Shown here: positions 8,359 to 14,693 of the stretch, one piece after another | How the letters are laid out: every line of letters begins with the position of its first letter | Position numbering within the stretch: position 1 is the first letter of the stretch | From: JAWUVP01 sp034112285 | Lineage (GTDB): Bacteria; Pseudomonadota; Gammaproteobacteria; JABDGN01 | NCBI GenBank assembly: GCA_034112285.1 | Contig: JAWUVP010000048.1 | Location: forward strand, 1 to 18,993 | Direction of reading: 5' to 3' | DNA length: 18,993 nt | The notes under the pieces: model-generated | Databases searched by the model: none | Seen by the model: the letters and a program-made list of their open reading frames with translations, nothing else | Told to the model about the DNA's origin: nothing | Position numbers and translations under genes: made by a program

Positions 8359-9692
8359 GAGCGGGCTTTGGCGGGAATGCGAATGACTTGGCCTACAAAA
8401 ATCTTACCTTTGTTCACAACATTAACGGCTCTAAGACGTTGTTGATCAACGCCAAATTTAGCAGCAATGCCCGATAATGTATCGCCGTTTTTAACAATGT
8501 ATTTACCACCAAAGATGCGGGCGGTGAAAAGGGTGTTTTGAATTGGGTTGTCGATTAAATATTTTTTAATACCGTGCGAGATAGCGTTGGCTATTTTCTT
8601 TTGATAGCTAGGTGTGTTTAACAAGCGCTCTTCAGTGGGGTTGGAAATAAAACCAGTTTCCACTAATATCGCCGGAATGTCTGGTGAGGTTAACACATAC
8701 AAGCTAGCTTGCTCCACGCGTTTCGAATGTAGGCGCGTGATGCTACGCAAATTGTTCACTACATTTCGGCCAAGTTTCAAGCTGGAGCCAATGGTGGCAG
8801 TTTGAGATAAATCGACCAATACGCTGCGTAGCGTATAGCTTTTATCGGCCAAGTCCACGCCGCCGAGTAACTCTGATTTATTTTCTTGCTCAGCAATCCA
8901 GCGGCCCGCCACGGAGGTGGCGCGACCTTGTGATAAAGCAAAGACGGTGGCGCCACGCGCGGCACGGTTTTTAAAGGCATCAGCATGAATTGAGACAAAC
9001 ACATCGGCTTTAACGCGCCGCGCTAAATAGAGCCGTTGACTTAATGAGGGGTAGACATCTTTGGTGCGGGTCATATCAATTTTTAAACCAGATATTTTAC
9101 GCAAATCACGGCGCACGTCTAACCCGATGGCCAGGGTAATCTTTTTTTCGTGGGTTCCACGTGGGCCTGTGGCGCCTGGATCACGCCCTCCGTGTCCTGG
9201 ATCTAATACGATGACAATTTTACGTAATTTTTTTTCAACAGGCTTAGGCTTAGGATTGGCTGGAGTGGGAGATTTTTTTAAAGGCGCCAAATGCTTACTG
9301 GTTTTGCTGGGCAAAAAACTCACTACGGTACGGTAACCGCGTCGATTTTTAGGGTTGAGTAATTGGGTGGTGGTTTTGCAAGGCAGCTTTAAATCAAACA
9401 CAATACGCAAACCGTGGTGCTTGCGCGTTGCAATACGCATAGTTTTTATGGGCGTATTTGCAAAAATAGCGGGTTTGGGAGTGAAGGCTTGCACGCTATT
9501 GTGAAAATCAACCACTAAGCGGTTGGGGTGCTTGAGGGTGAAGGCGGCAAAGTTAGTTTTGCCACTCATTTTAAAGCTAAAGTGGTATTGTTGATCAATC
9601 GTTAAATGCAGGCCCGTAAGCTTCACGGGTGCTCCAAAGATGCTGCTGCAAAAGCATAAAAGGCAAAGTGATAAGTAGCGCATGAATTTCAT
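8355..9692 (-). CDS. N-acetylmuramoyl-L-alanine amidase (AMIN, Amidase_3, LysM)
   Basis: Periplasmic zinc amidase that cuts the peptide stem from glycan strands during daughter-cell separation (AmiB/AmiC type). From the ATG at 9692 it has 445 residues: signal peptide (1-21, ending IFGA), AMIN septum-targeting domain (about 22-125), Pro/Lys-rich linker (about 130-156), Amidase_3 domain (about 157-380) and a C-terminal LysM (about 397-441, YIVKNGDTLSGIAAKFGV). Zinc ligands are H167 (DPGHGG), E182 and H236 (SIHADAF); the catalytic E345 is in ILVETGF. A further in-frame ATG at 9749 would add 19 residues before the signal peptide and is disfavoured; one at 9683 is also possible. No Shine-Dalgarno precedes 9692, and a TATAAT lies six bases upstream. 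AmiB versus AmiC cannot be decided. Confidence 0.93.
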   Translation of the reverse strand: MKFMRYLSLCLLCFCSSIFGAPVKLTGLHLTIDQQYHFSFKMSGKTNFAAFTLKHPNRLVVDFHNSVQAFTPKPAIFANTPIKTMRIATRKHHGLRIVFDLKLPCKTTTQLLNPKNRRGYRTVVSFLPSKTSKHLAPLKKSPTPANPKPKPVEKKLRKIVIVLDPGHGGRDPGATGPRGTHEKKITLAIGLDVRRDLRKISGLKIDMTRTKDVYPSLSQRLYLARRVKADVFVSIHADAFKNRAARGATVFALSQGRATSVAGRWIAEQENKSELLGGVDLADKSYTLRSVLVDLSQTATIGSSLKLGRNVVNNLRSITRLHSKRVEQASLYVLTSPDIPAILVETGFISNPTEERLLNTPSYQKKIANAISHGIKKYLIDNPIQNTLFTARIFGGKYIVKNGDTLSGIAAKFGVDQQRLRAVNVVNKGKIFVGQVIRIPAKARS

Positions 9693-9698
9693 GAGGAT

Positions 9699-9704
9699 AT
9701 TATA
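9699..9704 (-). promoter_or_regulatory. -10 box abutting the amidase start (possible leaderless mRNA)
   Basis: A perfect TATAAT on the minus strand ends six bases before the chosen ATG at 9692. A normal initiation distance would place the transcript start at the ATG itself. No convincing -35 was found at 16-18 bp, and no Shine-Dalgarno precedes the ATG. If translation instead started at 9749, this would be coding sequence and the match would be chance. Confidence 0.38.
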
Positions 9705-9849
9705 CGGGATGTGGTTAAAAATGCATCTTGTAAACCATAATAACAGCATGACTTTACTGCTAGGGTAATGCGCAGTGATTTATAGCATGAAATCAAGGTG
9801 TTAAGTTTTATTACTACAGCATATCTTGCGACAAAATAACGCGAAAGTC

Positions 9850-9878
9850 TTGCAAGTTGTGGCAACTGTCGATACAGT
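9850..9878 (+). promoter_or_regulatory. Candidate promoter of lspA-ispH
   Basis: TTGCAA (9850-9855), a 17-bp spacer, then TACAGT (9873-9878). This gives a leader of about 80 nt before lspA. The rest of the 217-bp gap between the amidase start and lspA holds no convincing gene. Confidence 0.38.
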
Positions 9879-9966
9879 ATCGGCATTATTTTAGGCGGCA
9901 CATGTAGCATAATAGTGGTGCTGGGTTTGTTAATTGAAAAATGTCATGAACGAGTAAGGGAAAAAA

Positions 9967-10434
9967 ATGAAATCTAGAAATTTAAACTGGCTTTGGTTGA
10001 GTGTTATTGTGATCATTTTGGATCAAGTGACCAAAGTTTTAATTCGTCACCATCTGCCTTTAGGACATTTTTTTAGTGTTGGGCCTTACCTTAATATTGT
10101 TCATGCACGAAATTATGGCGCTGCTTTCAGCTTTATGGACACCGCCGGCGGCCATCAACGTTGGGTGTTTGCCTTGTTTTCACTTGTTGTGAGCATTGTG
10201 CTGATCATTTGGTTATTTAGGCTTAAAGCAGGGCATAAATTGCAAGCCTATGGTTTGGCGTTAATTATTGGTGGTGCGTTAGGCAATTTTTGGGGGCGTT
10301 TCTCGTCAGGTTATGTTACCGATTTTTTAGATTTTCATTGGCACAGTGCTCATTGGCCGGCTTTTAATGTGGCAGATGCCGGTGTGTGCGTGGGTGCGGT
10401 GTTGTTAATACTTAGTATTGCGTGGAATAAATAG
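9967..10434 (+). CDS. lspA: Lipoprotein signal peptidase (signal peptidase II)
   Basis: Inner-membrane aspartyl protease that removes the signal peptide from diacylated prolipoproteins, here serving lipoproteins such as LpoA and DolP. It has 155 residues and four membrane segments (about 8-26, 68-84, 93-108, 135-152). Conserved motifs are DQVTKVLIR (19-27), NYGAAFSF (49-56), GGALGN (102-107), VTDFLDF (117-123) and FNVADAGV (133-140). The catalytic aspartates D119 and D137 and the supporting N107 and R111 are present. One oddity: the near-invariant Asp of the GN-x-x-DR motif is Gly here (GNFWGR, G110). The ATG has AAGGG upstream. The stop codon shares one base with the ispH GTG start. Confidence 0.95.
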   Translation: MKSRNLNWLWLSVIVIILDQVTKVLIRHHLPLGHFFSVGPYLNIVHARNYGAAFSFMDTAGGHQRWVFALFSLVVSIVLIIWLFRLKAGHKLQAYGLALIIGGALGNFWGRFSSGYVTDFLDFHWHSAHWPAFNVADAGVCVGAVLLILSIAWNK

Positions 10435-11366
10435 TGAAAATTTTATTAGCAAACCCACGAGGCTTTTGTGCTGGGGTTGACCGAGCTATTGAAATTGTTG
10501 AGCGTGCGCTAGATACCTTAGAGCCGCCCATCTATGTGAAACATGAAGTGGTGCATAACAAATTTGTGGTGGACAACTTACGTAAGCGTGGCGCGAGATT
10601 TATTGAAGGTTTGGACGAAGTGCCAGAAGGTGCAACGTTAATTTTTAGTGCGCACGGCGTTTCACAGGCAGTGAAATTGCAAGCCAAGCAACGCGGTTTT
10701 AAAATATTTGATGCCACCTGTCCTTTGGTGAATAAAGTACACATGGAAGTGACGCGCTATAGCCGCCGAGGCCAAGAATGCGTGCTAATAGGCCATGCCG
10801 GCCACCCCGAAGTTGAAGGTACCATGGGCCAGTATGATAATGCCCAAGGTGGTATTTATTTAGTCGAAAATGAAGCCGATGTTGCTAAATTAGAGGTTAA
10901 AGACCCTGCGAATTTAGCTTACATTACGCAAACCACCCTCTCTGTTGATGACACGGCAAAAGTGATTAACGCCTTGCGTGAAAAGTTTGAAAAAATTCAC
11001 GGCCCGAAAAAAGACGACATTTGTTATGCCACACAAAATCGCCAAGATGCAGTGAAAGATTTGGCTGAGCAATCGAATATTGTTTTAGTGGTAGGCTCCA
11101 AAACCAGCTCAAACTCAAACCGCTTACGCGAGCTCGCCGAACGCATGGGCTGCCGCGCTTATTTGATTGATGGCGCGCAATACATGCAACGCGAGTGGTT
11201 CAATGATGACGATATTATAGGCGTAACAGCCGGCGCTTCAGCACCAGAAGTGTTGGTGCGCGAAGTGATTGCGCAATTAAAAGAGTGGGGCGCAACGGCA
11301 GATCAAGAATTGTCTGGCGTGGAAGAAACCATTACCTTTGCACTGCCAAAAGAACTGCGCGATTAA
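10434..11366 (+). CDS. ispH: 4-hydroxy-3-methylbut-2-enyl diphosphate reductase
   Basis: Last enzyme of the MEP isoprenoid pathway: a cytoplasmic 4Fe-4S enzyme that reduces HMBPP to IPP and DMAPP. It has 310 residues (family about 310-320). The cluster ligands C12 (PRGFCAGVDRA), C96 (DATCPLVNKVH) and C197 (DDICYATQNRQ) and the substrate residues H41, H74, H124 and E126 all sit at the Escherichia coli positions. It starts with GTG overlapping the lspA stop (TAGTG), so translation is coupled and no separate ribosome site is expected. fkpB, which separates lspA and ispH in many relatives, is absent. Synonym lytB. Confidence 0.97.
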   Translation: MKILLANPRGFCAGVDRAIEIVERALDTLEPPIYVKHEVVHNKFVVDNLRKRGARFIEGLDEVPEGATLIFSAHGVSQAVKLQAKQRGFKIFDATCPLVNKVHMEVTRYSRRGQECVLIGHAGHPEVEGTMGQYDNAQGGIYLVENEADVAKLEVKDPANLAYITQTTLSVDDTAKVINALREKFEKIHGPKKDDICYATQNRQDAVKDLAEQSNIVLVVGSKTSSNSNRLRELAERMGCRAYLIDGAQYMQREWFNDDDIIGVTAGASAPEVLVREVIAQLKEWGATADQELSGVEETITFALPKELRD

Positions 11367-11435
11367 GATGAGCAGGTTTTCTACCTGTTAAAGTAGAGAC
11401 CGAGCTGTGCCTTTGGTGCGAGCCGCTCCGCTCCT
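11367..11435 (+). repeat. ispH 3' region: weak hairpin and degenerate copy of the 18.5-kb repeat
   Basis: CAGGT (11373-11377) and ACCTG (11383-11387) form a weak hairpin just after the ispH stop. Then 11397-11435 resembles the leader and half core of the 150-bp repeats after rsmI (CTGTGCC-TTGG-TGCG followed by CGCTCCGCTCCT), with the second half of the palindrome missing. It is a decayed member of that family. Confidence 0.5.
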
Positions 11436-11712
11436 AGTTTATTCGTTATTGGTTGAGTTTCCTGTATCCCCAAGGAGATTGCCGCGTCGCTACGCTCCTC
11501 GCAACGACGTAGCCTTTTCGTTATTGGTTGAGTTTCCTGTACCCCCAAAGAGATTACCGCGTCGCTACGCTCCTCGCAACGACGTGGTTTATTCGTTATT
11601 GTTTGGGTTTCCTATATCCCCAAAGAGATTACCGCGTCGCAACGCTCTTCGCAACGACGTGGTTTATTCATTATTGGTTGAGTTTCCTGTATTCCTAAAG
11701 AGATTGCTACCA
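11436..11712 (+). repeat. Tandem array of 75-bp palindromic units (left part)
   Basis: Four head-to-tail units start at 11436, 11511, 11586 and 11661, with an exact 75-bp period; the fourth decays after about 11710. Each unit has a T-rich part (TTATTCGTTATTGGTTGAG), CCCCAA-GAGATT, and a GC-rich core that folds as CCGCGTCG...CGACGTGG around a CTCCT loop. The period is a multiple of three, so long reading frames run through the array and encode repeated YAPRNDV-type peptides; these are not believable genes. No spacers separate the units, so it is not a CRISPR. Confidence 0.9.
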
Positions 11713-11870
11713 ACACCGCCATATCCCCAGGCGCTCGTCGTAGCGACGCGGCAATCCCCAGACTACGGAGTCCTTATGCCAGAATACAAATCCATCCATT
11801 GTGGATTCATACTATCAACCAAGGAATTTTTCTTCTTTCGCGACCAAGATTTAATTTGTTTTTCGCGCTC
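11703..11870. repeat. Copy A of a duplicated segment (nuclease 3' end plus inverted core)
   Basis: This segment matches 12262-12444 in the same orientation. It starts around GATTGCTACCA, runs through an inverted palindrome core and CCCAGACTACGGAGTCC, and ends inside the nuclease gene at CGCGCTC. Compared with copy B, copy A has lost about 12 bases from the tip of the core hairpin. Confidence 0.85.
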
Positions 11871-12103
11871 AATTGCGTCGATTATGCTGCCAAAAGCTTC
11901 GTAAAAAACCAATTTATCAACATTATATTTTTTTGTAAAACCTTTGGCCATTTTTTGCTTGTGCTCGTAAATACGTCGGGCGAGGTCATTGGTTACACCG
12001 GTGTAGAGGACCTTATTGTTACTGGTTGTGAGCAGATAGATATAGAATTGTTTTTCCATAATGTATAGCCTTTAGTTGTTCCAAGATGATTGCCGCGTCG
12101 CTA
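11741..12103. mobile_element. Candidate GIY-YIG element bounded by perfect 16-bp inverted repeats
   Basis: TAGCGACGCGGCAATC (11741-11756) and GATTGCCGCGTCGCTA (12088-12103) are exact reverse complements. They enclose a single small gene, the GIY-YIG nuclease at 11763-12059. Both ends are halves of the palindrome core that also makes up the surrounding array, so the gene sits inside the array with array units on both sides. The length is 363 bp, or about 390 bp if the right core is counted to 12121. There is no transposase. The inverted ends may reflect mobility or simply repeats of both orientations flanking the gene. Confidence 0.5.
11763..12059 (-). CDS. Small GIY-YIG nuclease domain protein
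   Basis: Single-domain GIY-YIG protein of 98 residues, the usual size of this UPF0213/YhbQ-like group. The two-part signature is YIY (residues 6-8) and YTG (19-21), followed by the conserved GVTNDLARRIYEHK (21-34) with the catalytic Arg, FTKKYNVDKLVFYE (41-54), and the metal-binding Glu in IEREKQIKSWSRKKK (63-77). It ends MNPQWMDLY-SGIRTP; the last residues are encoded by sequence that belongs to the repeat. The ATG at 12059 has AAAGG upstream. It lies between palindrome arrays, bounded by inverted core copies. Cellular function in this group is poorly known; nicking or cleaving the adjacent palindromes is an inference only. Confidence 0.88.
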   Translation of the reverse strand: MEKQFYIYLLTTSNNKVLYTGVTNDLARRIYEHKQKMAKGFTKKYNVDKLVFYEAFGSIIDAIEREKQIKSWSRKKKNSLVDSMNPQWMDLYSGIRTP

Positions 12104-12250
12104 CGCTCCTCGCAACGACGTGGTTTAATTCGTTATAGTTTGGGTTTCCTATGTCCCCAAGGAGATTGCCGCGTCGCTACGCTCCTCGCAACGACGTGGT
12201 TTAATTCGTTATTGTTTGGGTTTCCTATATCCCCAAGGAGATTGCCGCCA
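12081..12250 (+). repeat. Palindromic repeat array, right part
   Basis: It contains a core-only copy (12088-12121), a full 76-bp unit (12122-12197, one base longer than the left units because of an extra A in TTTAATTCG) and a unit cut after GATTGCCGCCA (12198-12250). Sequence and orientation match the left array, so the two were probably one array now split by the nuclease gene. Reading frames across it are repeat artefacts. Confidence 0.88.
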
Positions 12251-12261
12251 CCTCTGCCACC

Positions 12262-12444
12262 ATTGCTACCACCACCCGTGCCATATTCCCAGGCGCTCGT
12301 CGTTGCGAGGAGCGAAGCGACGTGGCAATCCCCAGACTACGGAGTCCTTATGCCAGAATACAAATCCACCCATTGTGGGTTCATAGTATCAACCAAGGCA
12401 TTTTTCTTCTTTCGCGAGCAAGATTTAATTTGTTTCTCGCGCTC
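12262..12444. repeat. Copy B of the duplicated segment
   Basis: This segment is highly similar to 11703-11870 and includes a complete inverted core (12297-12328, CGTCGTTGCGAGGAGCGAAG onward). It ends at CGCGCTC inside the nuclease reading frame. It then switches abruptly to TTCGCAACGACC, which is the second half of a palindrome core, suggesting recombination at the shared CGCTC. Confidence 0.85.
12337..12444 (-). pseudogene. Truncated 3' fragment of a GIY-YIG nuclease gene
   Basis: The frame reads 35 codons, from EREKQIKSCSRKKK through MNPQWVDLYSGIRTP to a stop at 12337-12339. Against the intact gene it has four substitutions (W to C, S to A, S to T, M to V) and no frameshift. The N-terminal catalytic half is missing; upstream sequence is a palindrome-core fragment. 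It is a remnant of a partial duplication or of a second element that lost its left two-thirds. Confidence 0.82.
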
Positions 12445-12493
12445 TTCGCAACGACCGGTTTCACTCACTGGCGAATCAAACCCGTAGCAACCT

Positions 12494-12892
12494 TTACCCC
12501 AGCCAGCATTCCTGTAGCGGTGCGCTGCCAGAGCGGCCGTTTTCTCCTAATTGATCTAACGTTAAGATGCCACATTTTTTATCTGTGTTAATCGGCGTTG
12601 CGGCCAACAAATAACTCGTCGTAGTGAGCTCGGTAATGGCATAACGGTAATAACGATTATTAAGCACGTCGGGCGGGGCTATACTTTGTAATGTTGCGTT
12701 GGTGTAATTGTGATGTCTGGCGTGAAAGAGTTCCATTTTTTGGCTTAGTAGCAGCAGGTTTTGTTGTGCTTGGGCGCGGTGTGACTTATTTAAATAGCCG
12801 GTGTAAAGTGGGTAAGCAATGCTGGCGAGTATGCCAACAATAGCGATGGTAATCATTAGCTCGATTAGTGAGAAGCCTTGCTTTTGATTCAT
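12494..12892 (-). CDS. Type IV pilin, PilE-like minor pilin
   Basis: Prepilin of 132 residues. The leader MNQKQG is cut by the prepilin peptidase before FSLIELMITIAIVGILASIAYP, the hydrophobic N-terminal helix with the conserved Glu5. A globular part follows (ENGRSGSAPLQECWLG at the end), with two C-terminal cysteines (KKCG and QECW) able to form the D-region disulfide. It resembles the PilE group of minor pilins. From memory, ispH is convergent with pilE in Pseudomonas aeruginosa; here the pilin also converges on ispH, supporting a PilE identity. No other pil genes are in the window. A strong promoter lies upstream. The ATG at 12892 has only a weak GGA nearby. Confidence 0.85.
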   Translation of the reverse strand: MNQKQGFSLIELMITIAIVGILASIAYPLYTGYLNKSHRAQAQQNLLLLSQKMELFHARHHNYTNATLQSIAPPDVLNNRYYRYAITELTTTSYLLAATPINTDKKCGILTLDQLGENGRSGSAPLQECWLG

Positions 12893-12918
12893 AACTGCAT
12901 TCCATTTGAATTTTTAAA

Positions 12919-12946
12919 AGTATAATGCAGCGCGAATTATTGTCAA
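12919..12946 (-). promoter_or_regulatory. Strong sigma70-like promoter of the pilin gene
   Basis: On the minus strand a perfect -35 TTGACA (12941-12946), a 16-bp spacer and -10 TATACT (12919-12924). The leader would be about 20 nt. This is the closest match to consensus in the window. Confidence 0.62.
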
Positions 12947-12996
12947 GCGCATACGTTGAAAATACATTTAAATTTACGCGCCACGGTCTATTTTCT

Positions 12997-13005
12997 TGCT
13001 ACAAT
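12997..13005 (+). promoter_or_regulatory. Extended -10 promoter of asd-pdxH
   Basis: TGCTACAAT (12997-13005) is an extended -10, identical to the one before valS. No good -35 is visible, which extended -10 promoters tolerate. The leader to the asd ATG is about 25 nt and contains AAGGG. Confidence 0.5.
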
Positions 13006-13035
13006 ACGGAGCTAATTCTATGAAAAGGGTACACA

Positions 13036-14055
13036 ATGTCGAAAATAAATATTGCCATCGTTGGCGCAACGGGCGCGGTGGGAAATGCTATGCTGGATAT
13101 CTTAACCGAGCGTAACTTTCCGCTGGGCAAGATTCATGCTTTGGCTAGCGCTCGCTCAGCGGGGACCAAGGTGCCTTTTGCGGGGGGAGAGCTGCTGGTG
13201 GAAAATTTAGCCGAGTTTGATTTTTCACAAGTTTCTATCGCTTTATTTTCTGCAGGTGGCAGCGTGTCAGCAGAGTATGCCCCCAAGGCTGTAGCGGCTG
13301 GGTGTATTGTGATTGATAACACTTCGCAGTTTCGCCGTGATGACGATGTGCCGTTGGTGATTGCCGAAGTTAACCCTGAAGATATTCACGATTATAAAGC
13401 GCGCGGTATTATCGCCAACCCTAATTGCTCGACCATGCAAATGTTGGTGGCGTTAAAGCCAATTCATGATGCGGTGGGTATTGAGCGAATTAATGTTTGC
13501 ACTTATCAAGCTGTTTCGGGCGGCGGCATTTCTGCTATGCGTGAATTGGTTGATCAAATGGTGGCATGGACTAAGCAAGAAGACCCTGAGTGTGGCGTGT
13601 ATCCGCATCCGATTGCTTTCAACGTGCTGCCTCAAATCGATGTGTTTATGGAAAATGATTACACCAAAGAAGAAATGAAAATGGTGTGGGAAACGCAGAA
13701 AATTTTCCACGACCCTGATATTAAAGTGAACCCTACTGCAGTGCGCGTGCCGGTATTTTATGGGCATTCGGAAGCGGTACATATTGAAATGAAACAACCT
13801 TTGAGTATTGAGGCTGCACAAAAATTATTACAAGCTGCGCCGGGTGTTACGTTTTTAGAAAATTCCGAAGAATATCCTACACCTTTAACGCATGGCACGG
13901 GGACTGATCCTGTTTATGTGGGGCGTTTGCGTGCCGATATTTCTCACCCTAAGGGCTTAAATATGTGGGTGGTGGCCGATAATGTGCGCAAAGGTGCGGC
14001 CTTAAATGCGATACAAATTGCTGAGTTATTGTTAGAAAAAGGCATTGTGAAATGA
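13036..14055 (+). CDS. asd: Aspartate-semialdehyde dehydrogenase
   Basis: Reduces aspartyl phosphate to aspartate semialdehyde with NADPH, the branch point to lysine/diaminopimelate, threonine and methionine. It has 339 residues. The NADP-binding GATGAVG is at residues 10-16, the catalytic Cys is C131 in NPNCST, and the acid-base His is H244 in VRVPVFYGHSEAVHIE. The catalytic Cys and His distinguish it from the inactive paralogue Usg. It belongs to the shorter Asd subfamily rather than the ~367-residue enterobacterial one. The ATG at 13036 has AAGGG seven bases upstream. It overlaps pdxH by four bases (ATGA). Confidence 0.95.
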   Translation: MSKINIAIVGATGAVGNAMLDILTERNFPLGKIHALASARSAGTKVPFAGGELLVENLAEFDFSQVSIALFSAGGSVSAEYAPKAVAAGCIVIDNTSQFRRDDDVPLVIAEVNPEDIHDYKARGIIANPNCSTMQMLVALKPIHDAVGIERINVCTYQAVSGGGISAMRELVDQMVAWTKQEDPECGVYPHPIAFNVLPQIDVFMENDYTKEEMKMVWETQKIFHDPDIKVNPTAVRVPVFYGHSEAVHIEMKQPLSIEAAQKLLQAAPGVTFLENSEEYPTPLTHGTGTDPVYVGRLRADISHPKGLNMWVVADNVRKGAALNAIQIAELLLEKGIVK

Positions 14056-14693
14056 GTGATAATAGTTATATTAAACGTAACGAGTATTTCACTAATTATA
14101 TTGATACGAATGGGATGGGGGATGAACCGATGGCCGAATTTGGTCGTTGGTTTAATGAGGCGATGGATAACAATGAAAATGAGCCTAATGCGGTGAGTGT
14201 GGCCACCGTGGGTGCAGATAATAATCCGCATGTACGCATTGCTTTAATGAAGCGTTTTACTGAGCAAGGTATTTATTTTTTTACGAATTACAATAGTCAA
14301 AAAGGTCAAGACATTGCTAGCAATGATCAAGTTGCTTTGGTTTTTTGGTGGCGTAAGCAGTTTCATCAAATTCGTTTTGAAGGGCATGCAGAGCGTTTAA
14401 CGCCGGAAGAAAACCAGCATTATTTTAATACGCGCTCTCGTGAAAGTCAGGTGAATGCGATTGTCTCACCGCAAAGTGAAGTGATTACTTCACACGCGGA
14501 CTTAAACCAACGCATTGAAGCATTTGATGTGCTGCATGCGGGGCAAGCATTGCAATGTCCTGAGCATTGGGGGGGGTATTTAGTGGTGCCGACGTTAGTT
14601 GAATTTTGGCAAGCCAAGCCGCACCGCCAGCATGAGCGTATTCAATATAAGCTAGAGCAAGATGAGTGGGTTAAGCGTTCGCTGGCCCCTTAA
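14052..14693 (+). CDS. pdxH: Pyridoxamine 5'-phosphate oxidase
   Basis: FMN enzyme that oxidises PNP or PMP to pyridoxal 5'-phosphate, the final step of PLP synthesis and salvage. It has 213 residues (about 218 in Escherichia coli). Family motifs are RIALMKRFTEQGIYFFTNYN, FWWRKQFHQIRFEGHAERL and the C-terminal signature EFWQ-x4-RQHER (EFWQAKPHRQHERI), ending VKRSLAP. Translation is coupled to asd through ATGA. The stop codon overlaps that of convergent dolP (TTAA palindrome, 14690-14693), leaving no room for a terminator between them. Confidence 0.96.
   Translation: MSDNSYIKRNEYFTNYIDTNGMGDEPMAEFGRWFNEAMDNNENEPNAVSVATVGADNNPHVRIALMKRFTEQGIYFFTNYNSQKGQDIASNDQVALVFWWRKQFHQIRFEGHAERLTPEENQHYFNTRSRESQVNAIVSPQSEVITSHADLNQRIEAFDVLHAGQALQCPEHWGGYLVVPTLVEFWQAKPHRQHERIQYKLEQDEWVKRSLAP

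Noticed and set aside
7895..8386. Plus-strand open frame of 163 codons over mutH
   Set aside because: Shadow of mutH; no family resemblance.
9693..9749. N-terminal extension of the amidase to the ATG at 9749
   Set aside because: It would put 19 extra residues before a good signal peptide and has no ribosome site.
9689..9910. Minus-strand open frame of 73 codons upstream of the amidase
   Set aside because: No ribosome site, no recognisable features, overlaps the amidase start in another frame.
11407..11904. Plus-strand open frame of 165 codons
   Set aside because: It is made of the 75-bp repeat translated in one phase and then runs antisense to the nuclease gene; no ribosome site and no protein-like composition.
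11799..12068. Plus-strand open frame opposite the nuclease gene
   Set aside because: Shadow of the GIY-YIG gene, whose motifs read clearly on the minus strand.
11436..12250. CRISPR-like array
   Set aside because: Units are contiguous without unique spacers, 75-76 bp long, and no cas genes are nearby.
12086..12487. Plus-strand open frame of 133 codons
   Set aside because: It is also repeat translation, ending antisense to the truncated nuclease fragment.
11367..12493. Insertion sequence or RAYT-type REP system
   Set aside because: No transposase or Y1/RAYT protein is present; the only enzyme is a GIY-YIG domain.
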